From Sporomusa sp. (GTDB lineage: Bacteria > Bacillota_C > Negativicutes > Sporomusales > Sporomusaceae): 10,603 bases of DNA. The stretch spans positions 1 through 10,603 of the forward strand of contig JAQSXM010000082.1 in assembly GCA_029256645.1 (NCBI GenBank), written 5' to 3'. The position numbers and the translations under genes were made by a program. The notes under the pieces were generated by a model. That model had not been told where the DNA came from. It saw only the letters and a program-made list of their open reading frames with translations, and did not search any database. Positions 5,911 through 10,603 of the stretch are shown piece by piece (the first letter of the stretch is position 1; each line of letters begins with the position of its first letter).

Positions 5911-6906
5911 ATGACACAGATACATTGGGGTATTCTGGCAACAGGTACAATCGCCAAAAAGTTTGCAGACACGCTTTCCCAGCTGACCGACTGTGGCACA
6001 ATGCTGGCAGTCGCTTCACGCAGCTCCGCAAGTGCAGATTTGTTTGCTGCTGAGTATAACATACCTAAAGCCTATGGAACTTATCAGGATCTGGTCCGTG
6101 ATCCTGAGATTGATGTTATCTATATTGCCTCCCCGCATTCAATGCACTATGCACATGCCCGGCTTTGTTTGGAGAATGGCAAAAATGTTCTATGTGAAAA
6201 GTCATTTACGGTTAATGCTGCCCAAGCCGCGGCCCTTACGCAGCTGGCCAAAGAGAAAAATCTTTTTATTATGGAGGCCTTTTGGACGAAGTTCCTCCCT
6301 GCTTATCAATTACTTAATAAGACCATTGCTGACGGTGCAATTGGTGAGCTGACACACTTCAGGGCGCAATATGGATTTGCCCCAATTGGGGCGAGGTACA
6401 TAAGAAAACTTGATCCGGCACTTGCGGGCGGTGCTTTGCTGGATATTGGCGTCTATGCGATCGGCGTTGCCGCCATGCTGCTGGGTTACCAGCCTAAACA
6501 GCTCTATTCAAGTGCAATCATTGGTGAATATGGTACAGATACATTCAACAGTATCATGCTGGAATATGAAAACAATGTAACAGCCCACTTAATCACAACA
6601 ATCGGTTCTCCGATTGATGCTCACGCCGTACTTTTTGGTACAGCAGGCCATATTATACTGCCAGGCTTTTCGGCCTTACAAGGGTTTACCGTCGAAAAGA
6701 GTGACGGCACCCGCTACACGGTAGAGTCCCCTTTTGAGATTAATGGGTTTGAGTATCAAATAAGAGAAACCGTAGCATGTTTGCGAGCCAAGAAATTAGA
6801 AAGCACGATAATGTCCCATCAGGATACCTTAGCCGTAATGCGCTTGATGGATAAAGCACGCTCAGATTGGAGGCTGGTATTCCCGTGTGAGGGAACCCCA
6901 GCTTAA
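5911..6906 (+). CDS. Gfo/Idh/MocA-family NAD(P)-dependent oxidoreductase
   Basis: A 331-aa cytoplasmic dehydrogenase of the Gfo/Idh/MocA family, closest in character to the dihydrodiol dehydrogenase-like branch. The N-terminal Rossmann fold begins WGILATGTIAKKFA (6-19), where the usual GxGxxG is modified to G-I-L-A-T-G. The catalytic Lys motif is CEKS (95-98) instead of the common EKP. MEAFWTKFLP (121-130) and GGALLDIGVYAI (173-184) mark the C-terminal substrate and dimerisation domain. Family members oxidise or reduce sugars, inositols and diols; the substrate cannot be read from sequence. The ATG follows AAAGGCAGG with good spacing. It is a single-gene unit: own promoter upstream, perfect hairpin downstream. 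A real MocA-type substrate pathway is not visible nearby. Confidence 0.9.
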   Translation: MTQIHWGILATGTIAKKFADTLSQLTDCGTMLAVASRSSASADLFAAEYNIPKAYGTYQDLVRDPEIDVIYIASPHSMHYAHARLCLENGKNVLCEKSFTVNAAQAAALTQLAKEKNLFIMEAFWTKFLPAYQLLNKTIADGAIGELTHFRAQYGFAPIGARYIRKLDPALAGGALLDIGVYAIGVAAMLLGYQPKQLYSSAIIGEYGTDTFNSIMLEYENNVTAHLITTIGSPIDAHAVLFGTAGHIILPGFSALQGFTVEKSDGTRYTVESPFEINGFEYQIRETVACLRAKKLESTIMSHQDTLAVMRLMDKARSDWRLVFPCEGTPA

Positions 6907-6989
6907 GCCTGATCCCAATTGGCATGGCATCCTTTATATATTCGCACCCGCCTGTTGTAAGTCCTGTGTCAAATAGGCAGGGCCTGTAT

Positions 6990-7026
6990 TAGAAAAGGAT
7001 TCCGTGTGCTCCGGAATCCTTTTCTA
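6990..7026. terminator. Bidirectional terminator between convergent genes
   Basis: Perfect arms of 15 bp (6990-7004 and 7012-7026; core AGAAAAGGATTCCG with CGGAATCCTTTTCT) and a 7-nt loop. A/T-rich outer stems give U-rich ends in both directions, serving the oxidoreductase at 5911-6906 and the DUF1259 gene at 7043-7453. Confidence 0.85.
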
Positions 7027-7042
7027 GCTAAAGAACCTTATC

Positions 7043-7453
7043 CTAAGTTGTCACATTGTCAGTTGAACAGTTAAGTGTTGCCAGAACTTCTGCCAGCCTC
7101 CTGGCAAAGCTCCTTGGCTCCGTTATAGATTCCACATGCACATAGATTAAATGAGGATCATCTAAAATCCAGTGATTATGAACCGCAGACACGATAATGC
7201 CTCTATTTAACAGTTGTAAGACGAAATCCGGTACTTCATCCTGCAGAAGAACTAAATCTCCAGTCGTTAATGCCCGGCCATTAGTTCTTTCGAATGTAAC
7301 AGAATGGATTGAGGCTGCTTTTGAGGGTACCCCATTGATTGTTACACTTAGATCAGTCCTGGGTATTTCAACCGTACATATCCCATTTTGGGTTTGCCCG
7401 CTGCCACCAAGGATATCGGCTAATTCGGCACATAGATCGGCAGGGATTGGCAT
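7043..7453 (-). CDS. DUF1259 (LppY/LpqO-like) domain protein
   Basis: A 136-aa protein that matches the DUF1259 family over nearly its whole length. Recognisable blocks are TVEIPRTDLSVTINGV (about 27-42), GDLVLLQDEVPDFVLQLLNRG (65-85, in parts), the hallmark HNH (92-94), and an H-x-IYVHV segment (101-107). Many DUF1259 proteins are secreted lipoproteins; this one has no signal peptide or lipobox and looks cytoplasmic. The function of the family is not established; conserved His residues suggest metal binding, which is inference. The start ATG (7453) has an excellent AAGGAGGTGG ribosome site. It is a monocistronic unit converging on the oxidoreductase gene. An AT-rich, vaguely Fur-like sequence lies upstream at 7481-7497. 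Confidence 0.82.
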   Translation of the reverse strand: MPIPADLCAELADILGGSGQTQNGICTVEIPRTDLSVTINGVPSKAASIHSVTFERTNGRALTTGDLVLLQDEVPDFVLQLLNRGIIVSAVHNHWILDDPHLIYVHVESITEPRSFARRLAEVLATLNCSTDNVTT

Positions 7454-7547
7454 ACTTCCACCTCCTTGTATTACATAATATGATATTGATTGATAATAGT
7501 TCCGTAAGAACTCAAAGCCTTTATCTATTTCATTACTACAAAATAAA

Positions 7548-7597
7548 AAATACCCTTAACTCTTTGCCAACATAAAGGGCATGAGTTAAGGGTATTT
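7548..7597 (-). terminator. Intrinsic terminator of the 68-aa gene
   Basis: Perfect 15-bp arms AAATACCCTTAACTC (7548-7562) and GAGTTAAGGGTATTT (7583-7597) around a 20-nt loop that can pair further (TGCC/GGCA). On the minus strand it is followed by a TTTTTATTTT tract. It starts 6 nt past the stop of the gene at 7604-7810. Confidence 0.85.
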
Positions 7598-7603
7598 AAT
7601 TTT

Positions 7604-7810
7604 TTACAGCTTTTCGTTAGAGGTAATCTGTACCGACAGTTCGCCTTTCGCGGTCCGCTTAATAACGCCTTTCTTACCTGCACCATCATCAACAGTAATG
7701 GACTGCAGACTATGTGCCATCAGAAAATTAAGTACGTCCTGCTTGATGAAGGCTTCCCAGTTTAGTTTCTTCGTGTCAGCATCATTTTGATCGAGAATGT
7801 CTTGAGCCAC
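7604..7810 (-). CDS. Conserved-looking 68-aa protein of unknown function
   Basis: Starts at a GTG (7810) with an AGGGAGGG ribosome site 8 nt upstream and ends 6 nt before a strong terminator, so it is a convincing gene. The product is hydrophilic, without a membrane segment or cysteine. The N-terminus is acidic (AQDILDQNDADTKKLNWEAF), followed by a probable helix (KQDVLNFLMAHSL) and then a basic, beta-rich part (DDGAGKKGVIKRTAKGELSV). The layout could be a small helix-plus-sheet fold. I do not recognise the family. A possible promoter is at 7891-7919. It is separate from the DUF1540-rubrerythrin pair upstream. Confidence 0.75.
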   Translation of the reverse strand: MAQDILDQNDADTKKLNWEAFIKQDVLNFLMAHSLQSITVDDGAGKKGVIKRTAKGELSVQITSNEKL

Positions 7811-7890
7811 TAAAATACCCTCCCTAATTCAGTAAATGTAACAAGTAGGCAAAAATACAATTGCAACAGCATTTATACTCTGCCCTTTGA

Positions 7891-7919
7891 ATTATACTCA
7901 ACATTTGCCTGATTGCACA
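7891..7919 (-). promoter_or_regulatory. Possible promoter of the 68-aa gene
   Basis: Read on the minus strand: TGTGCA (3/6 match to the -35), 17-nt spacer, perfect TATAAT (7896-7891). The leader would be about 75 nt. The sequence GAGTATAA occurs twice here, 24 nt apart, so a second -10 is possible. Confidence 0.4.
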
Positions 7920-7948
7920 GGGAGTAATTGGCAGCGCTTTATATACAT

Positions 7949-8269
7949 CTAATTTTTCAGTTTAAAACTACCACAAGCGGTATGGGTGTAGTATTCTGCA
8001 TTTCCGCCACTTACCTGGATGTTGTCTAACGTACATAGCCGGTTATTATGATAAGTACATGTCTCAACCGTACACTTAAGGGCGTCACATGAGCCTGAGC
8101 TCAACACATTGTTGGTAAGCTCAGAATACAGAAGATTGTTCAAATAAGAGCCACAACAAGTAGAACGGCCTGATTGAGCAGAACTGCCAACTATATCAAC
8201 GCAATTTGCATAACATACAGAAGATTTATTGTGTGAACAGCTACTGACTTCGCAATTAATTTTAGCCAT
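7949..8269 (-). CDS. Protein with two DUF1540 domains
   Basis: 106 aa, cysteine-rich, built from two copies of the DUF1540 motif. Domain 1 (about 4-41) has Cys6, Cys11, Cys19, Cys23 and the pair Cys38-Cys39. Domain 2 (about 64-102) has Cys66, Cys71, Cys79 and Cys99. The C-x4-C-x7-C spacing and the following GG/GSS turn recur in both. DUF1540 is common in Clostridia and its relatives and has no proven function; the spaced cysteines suggest metal binding. The start was chosen at the ATG at 8269, 7 nt after GGGAGG. A longer in-frame reading to 8380 would overlap the rubrerythrin gene and lacks a ribosome site. The start lies 16 nt after the rubrerythrin stop, so the two are almost certainly co-transcribed and possibly work together in metal handling or oxidative stress. 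Confidence 0.85.
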   Translation of the reverse strand: MAKINCEVSSCSHNKSSVCYANCVDIVGSSAQSGRSTCCGSYLNNLLYSELTNNVLSSGSCDALKCTVETCTYHNNRLCTLDNIQVSGGNAEYYTHTACGSFKLKN

Positions 8270-8285
8270 TTTTATTCCTCCCTTT

Positions 8286-8828
8286 TTATTTAAAATATCT
8301 ATCCAGCAAGCCTTTAAAGGCACAGCCATGCCTGGCTTCATCTTTACACATCTCATGAACAGTATCATGGATAGCATCAAAGTTGTGTTGCTTGGCTAAC
8401 GTGGCCAGCTTCTTTTTACCATCACATGCACCATACTCAGCCTCTACTCTTGCACTTAGATTCGCCTTCGTATCTGCTACCACCACCTCGCCGAGGATCT
8501 CGGCAAACTTAGCGGCGTGCTCGGCTTCCTCATAGGCAATTCGCTTATATGCTTCAGCCACTTCAGGATATCCTTGCCTGTCTGCCTGGCGGGACATGGC
8601 CAGATACATTCCCACCTCAGTACATTCTCCCGTAAAATTAGCCCGTAATGCATCTAACATTTCTGTGGGAATGCCTTTGGCAATACCAATGTGATGTTCA
8701 TCTGCCCACGATAATTCTCCGGTCATCTCCTTAAATTTATCCTTGCTGGCCTTACAAACAGGGCATAAATCAGGAGCTGATTCCCCTTCATGAACGTAGC
8801 CGCAGACGGTGCAAACAAATTTTTTCAT
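8286..8828 (-). CDS. rbr: Reverse rubrerythrin (rubredoxin-diiron peroxidase)
   Basis: 180 aa. The rubredoxin domain is at the N-terminus (Cys6, Cys9, Cys22, Cys25 in CTVCGY and CPVC) and the four-helix diiron domain follows, the reverse of classical rubrerythrin order. Diiron ligand helices are visible: [11 protein letters not shown] (about 65-74), [10 protein letters not shown] (99-108), [10 protein letters not shown] (128-137) and KDEARHG (162-168). Reverse rubrerythrins of Clostridium act as NADH peroxidases, reducing H2O2 (and O2) with electrons passed through NADH:rubredoxin oxidoreductase. The ATG at 8828 follows AGGAGG with ideal spacing. The DUF1540 gene follows 16 nt downstream. In Clostridium such genes are PerR-controlled; no clear PerR box is visible here. 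Confidence 0.94.
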   Translation of the reverse strand: MKKFVCTVCGYVHEGESAPDLCPVCKASKDKFKEMTGELSWADEHHIGIAKGIPTEMLDALRANFTGECTEVGMYLAMSRQADRQGYPEVAEAYKRIAYEEAEHAAKFAEILGEVVVADTKANLSARVEAEYGACDGKKKLATLAKQHNFDAIHDTVHEMCKDEARHGCAFKGLLDRYFK

Positions 8829-8890
8829 CCGTGTTCCTCCTGCTGTTTTTAATAAAACATGACTGTTTACAAGATAGTGTTAGACTTTTT

Positions 8891-8919
8891 TTTATATTTA
8901 ATACCGGTTACCAGATCAG
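8891..8919 (-). promoter_or_regulatory. Possible promoter of rbr-DUF1540
   Basis: Read on the minus strand: CTGATC, 17-nt spacer, TATAAA (8896-8891), about 65 nt before the rbr start. The -35 is weak, as expected if an activator or derepression is involved. The region is AT-rich, so the assignment is tentative. Confidence 0.35.
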
Positions 8920-8938
8920 TCCTTTATTGATAAAACAA

Positions 8939-8973
8939 AAGAGTTTTACCTCATATACCAAGGTAAAACTCTT
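8939..8973 (-). terminator. Terminator for a minus-strand unit upstream of rbr
   Basis: Perfect 13-bp arms AAGAGTTTTACCT (8939-8951) and AGGTAAAACTCTT (8961-8973) with a 9-nt loop. A TTGTTTT tract follows only on the minus strand. It therefore ends a minus-strand transcript coming from the right, where only gene remnants are now visible. Confidence 0.75.
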
Positions 8974-8993
8974 AGAAATCCTGAAAATACCTT

Positions 8994-9036
8994 TTAAAAA
9001 TTCCCATCACCACAAACAGTACAGGAACTTTTTCAT
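8994..9036 (-). pseudogene. Possible remnant of a rubredoxin-type N-terminus
   Basis: On the minus strand an ATG at 9036 reads MKKF. After a 2-nt frame correction it continues CTVCGDGNF and then a stop at 8994-8996. MKKF-CTVCG is nearly the start of the intact rubrerythrin at 8828 ([11 protein letters not shown]). It may be a leftover of a duplicated rubredoxin domain. The match is short, so chance cannot be excluded. Confidence 0.35.
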
Positions 9037-9049
9037 TCGCACTTCTTGT

Positions 9050-9254
9050 TTACTTCCCCCGCTGCCGGTAAGCGGTTATCGACTGCCCACCCATCCCCCA
9101 GTTATCAACATCGACTTCATCAATAACAACTGAATCCTTGCTGCCCAAGTGCAATATGTAAACAGAACTTTTCAGAAAGGTAATTACTGGATATTTCCTC
9201 TGCCTTCAGGGACGTATCCTGCTGTAACCAACCGTCTAGCAACAGAAATATCAT
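9050..9254 (-). pseudogene. 4-oxalocrotonate tautomerase-like gene with one-base frameshift
   Basis: The C-terminal part reads GSKDSVVIDEVDVDNWGMGG, then QSITAYRQRGK and a stop at 9050-9052. The VVIDEVDxDNWGxGGxS signature is typical of small tautomerases of the 4-OT family. The N-terminal half is in another frame (DTSLKAEEISSNYLSEKF, then CLHIALG), matching the usual first helix. Removing one G from the GGG run at 9144-9146 joins both into about 67 aa, a normal length for the family. No ribosome site precedes the ATG at 9254, and the catalytic Pro that normally follows Met is not seen, so the 5' end may also be damaged. It is either a pseudogene or a gene broken by a sequencing error. The terminator at 8939-8973 would be its natural end. 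Confidence 0.55.
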
Positions 9255-9341
9255 CACTAGCTGTGTTACTATCGGACATACTATAACTAATATGATTATC
9301 AACCTAAATTCAGGACATGTAAGGCCAATCCTCCCCTGCTC

Positions 9342-9358
9342 ACTAGGTGATCACTAGT
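9342..9358. promoter_or_regulatory. Imperfect palindrome upstream of the rubrerythrin at 9389
   Basis: ACTAG G TGATCA CTAGT: 8-bp arms around a TGATCA centre with one extra G, 31 nt before the start codon and directly next to TATATA-like sequence. It is placed like an operator. No regulator is identified. Confidence 0.3.
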
Positions 9359-9388
9359 ATATACCTTAATAATATTGGAGGCAAACTA

Positions 9389-9835
9389 ATGAGCTTACTT
9401 GGTATTACTAAAGGAACCGGGCTTGAAAAGCAAATTGATCAATACTTAGAGGCTGAATCCCGTGGCGTAGCAATGTATTACGGGCTATCCAGACTAGCAA
9501 CAGAAGAAGGGCTTGATGAGGTTGCCGCTTCATTGCTCACACTGGCTGGCGATGAAGCCCGTCATGCAGGGTTATATGCTGTTCTTAATGGCCATGTACC
9601 CCAGGATATTTTTGCCACACTCAAAAAAGTGGCCCAATTAGAAAGCGACGGAGTAAGCAAAATAAGAACCTTCGCTCAGCAAGTGCGCTCCCTGGGGCTT
9701 GATGCCGCCGCCTGTGAAATTGAAGCTGCTGCTGATGATGAAGGGCGTCATGGTCAAATATTAGATGAACTTGTGAGAAAACATAGCGAATCCCACCAGT
9801 ATCTGCCCCCTTTTCACAAGCTGCCAAAAAAATAA
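9389..9835 (+). CDS. Rubrerythrin-like diiron protein lacking rubredoxin
   Basis: 148 aa, a ferritin-like four-helix protein of the rubrerythrin family without the rubredoxin domain. Ligand helices: EAESRGVAMYYGLS (21-34), GDEARHAG (54-61), QLESDGVSKIRTFA (83-96) and DDEGRHG (116-122), giving the two ExxH motifs Glu56/His59 and Glu118/His121. It probably reduces peroxide or handles oxygen, but must receive electrons from a separate rubredoxin or other donor. The start was chosen at the ATG at 9389, 7 nt after GGAGG; an earlier GTG at 9347 would add 14 residues without a ribosome site. It stands divergent from the rbr-DUF1540 unit and is followed by a long hairpin. The substrate is inferred from the family. 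Confidence 0.88.
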   Translation: MSLLGITKGTGLEKQIDQYLEAESRGVAMYYGLSRLATEEGLDEVAASLLTLAGDEARHAGLYAVLNGHVPQDIFATLKKVAQLESDGVSKIRTFAQQVRSLGLDAAACEIEAAADDEGRHGQILDELVRKHSESHQYLPPFHKLPKK

Positions 9836-9838
9836 TTT

Positions 9839-9890
9839 ATTAGTTATGACACGGCCCCAGACTCTTGTCTGGGGCCGTGTCATAACTAAT
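9839..9890. terminator. Long perfect hairpin after the rubrerythrin-like gene
   Basis: Two perfect 24-bp arms (9839-9862 and 9867-9890; GC-rich core ACACGGCCCCAGAC with GTCTGGGGCCGTGT) around a 4-nt TCTT loop. It begins 4 nt after the stop codon. There is no T tract immediately after it on the plus strand; a T-rich stretch lies beyond it on the minus strand. Most likely a terminator or 3'-end-stabilising hairpin. Confidence 0.7.
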
Positions 9891-9921
9891 GATAAACCAC
9901 TATCCAATATTGTACCAACGA

Positions 9922-9951
9922 TTGTTAGAAACTATCGTATCCATACATAAT
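9922..9951 (+). promoter_or_regulatory. Possible promoter of the NADH dehydrogenase gene
   Basis: TTGTTA (9922-9927), 18-nt spacer, CATAAT (9946-9951), leaving a long leader of about 165 nt before the start at 10125. The leader is AT-rich with no terminator-like hairpin. Other weak promoter-like sequences exist nearer the gene. Confidence 0.3.
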
Positions 9952-10124
9952 AGATATTATTTATTTGTCTTTATCCAGCTTATAGTATGAATATAACAAG
10001 TAGCTGTTATTAACTATCCACCAATTGTACTTGGATTACAGTATAGTACCTTGCTAAAATTCCTTAATGGCATTGGCAAGACTACTAGTTGCGATAGCTA
10101 CTATCAAGAGAGGAAGATATTCTT

Positions 10125-10603
10125 ATGGCAGAACAACCAACAGCAAAGCATATTGTAATCATCGGGGCCGGTTTTGGCGGAATTCGGGCAGTTCGTGCTT
10201 TAAGTAAAGCAGATGTCCGGATAACCCTAATCGACAAGCATAATTATCACTTGTTTCAGCCGTTATTATATCAAGTATCAACTGCCACATTATCCATTGA
10301 TGATATTGCCTACCCAGTAAGAGCTATGATAAAGAATCAAAGAAATGTTCTTTTCCGGATGGGCGAGGTAAACACCATTGATTTTGAGCGAAAATCGGTG
10401 ATACTGGATACCGCGGAGGTAGATTATGACTATCTGGTGGTAGCTACAGGCGGCGTTACAAACTACTTCGGGATTACATCTGTGGAAAAGAATAGTTTTG
10501 GCATGAAAAACCTGGATGAATCAGTAACCATCCGCAACCACATCCTCCATCAATTTGAATTAGCTTCCTATGAAAAAGATATGGACAAACGCCGGGCACT
10601 CTT
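10125..10603 (+). CDS. Type II NADH dehydrogenase-like flavoprotein, 5' part
   Basis: The first 159 codons of an NAD(P)/FAD-dependent oxidoreductase; the gene runs off the window. The FAD-binding Rossmann motif is VIIGAGFGGIRAVRAL (about 11-26). It is followed by DKHNYHLFQPLLYQVSTATL and IAYPVR, the signature stretch of NDH-2 enzymes, and by YDYLVVATGGVTNYFG. NDH-2 enzymes are membrane-associated, single-subunit enzymes that pass electrons from NADH to quinone without pumping protons. In an anaerobe it could instead serve oxygen or peroxide removal, which fits the neighbouring rubrerythrins. The ATG follows AGAGGAAG with good spacing. The NAD-binding half and any C-terminal membrane anchor are outside the window. 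Confidence 0.9.
   Translation, partial: MAEQPTAKHIVIIGAGFGGIRAVRALSKADVRITLIDKHNYHLFQPLLYQVSTATLSIDDIAYPVRAMIKNQRNVLFRMGEVNTIDFERKSVILDTAEVDYDYLVVATGGVTNYFGITSVEKNSFGMKNLDESVTIRNHILHQFELASYEKDMDKRRAL

Noticed and set aside
8270..8380. N-terminal extension of the DUF1540 protein
   Set aside because: It would overlap the rubrerythrin gene and has no ribosome site, whereas the ATG at 8269 has an excellent one.
8831..9133. 100-codon plus-strand reading
   Set aside because: No ribosome site, low-complexity AT-driven composition, and it covers the rbr promoter and a minus-strand terminator.
9184..9279. 31-aa minus-strand ORF ending VARRLVTAGYVPEGRGNIQ
   Set aside because: It looks protein-like but has no ribosome site and overlaps the better-supported tautomerase remnant in another frame.
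9120..9302. 60-aa minus-strand ORF with a hydrophobic N-terminus, possible small membrane toxin
   Set aside because: Its C-terminal half is better explained as the first half of the frameshifted tautomerase; the TTG start lacks a proper ribosome site.

Overview
The window looks like a chromosomal accessory stretch from an anaerobic, probably spore-forming Firmicute, with the Sporomusaceae/Negativicutes as best guess. This is inference. It rests on strong AGGAGG-type ribosome sites, a reverse rubrerythrin, a DUF1540 protein, a YxiN-type DbpA helicase and a 26-aa holin-like toxin. No rRNA, tRNA, CRISPR array or intact insertion sequence was found.

Left part (1-1240): two related, decaying copies of an Rpn-family (PD-(D/E)XK nuclease / putative transposase) gene lie in tandem. 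The first is cut by the window edge and frameshifted near its visible 5' end, and is followed by a good terminator. The second lacks its 5' part, has a frameshift near 820, and carries a 77-nt deletion near 1100 relative to the first. Between them is about 200 nt with no recognisable gene.

1277-1566: a compact type I toxin-antitoxin candidate. A plus-strand RNA with a near-consensus promoter (TTGCAT, 17 nt, TATAAT) converges on a minus-strand 26-aa membrane peptide of the holin-like toxin type. Both end in the same hairpin. The toxin's ribosome site lies in a strong leader hairpin. This is the most interesting locus of the window.

1624-5774 (minus strand): a 43-aa basic small protein with its own terminator, then dbpA (23S rRNA DEAD-box helicase), then a 791-aa fusion of a Cas4/RecB-like PD-(D/E)XK nuclease to an XPD/DinG-type iron-sulfur helicase. 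The two helicases are 68 nt apart and may be co-transcribed.

5847-7810: a divergent Gfo/Idh/MocA oxidoreductase with its own promoter, a shared bidirectional terminator, a DUF1259 protein on the opposite strand, and a 68-aa protein of unknown function with a clear terminator.

7949-10603: an oxygen/peroxide-defence neighbourhood. Reverse rubrerythrin and a two-domain DUF1540 protein form a tight minus-strand pair. A rubredoxin-less rubrerythrin and the start of a type II NADH dehydrogenase-like flavoprotein lie on the plus strand. Between the two rubrerythrins are two probable gene remnants on the minus strand: a one-base-frameshifted tautomerase and a short rubredoxin-like N-terminus. A minus-strand terminator follows them. 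The likely theme is electron delivery from NADH or rubredoxin to diiron peroxidases.
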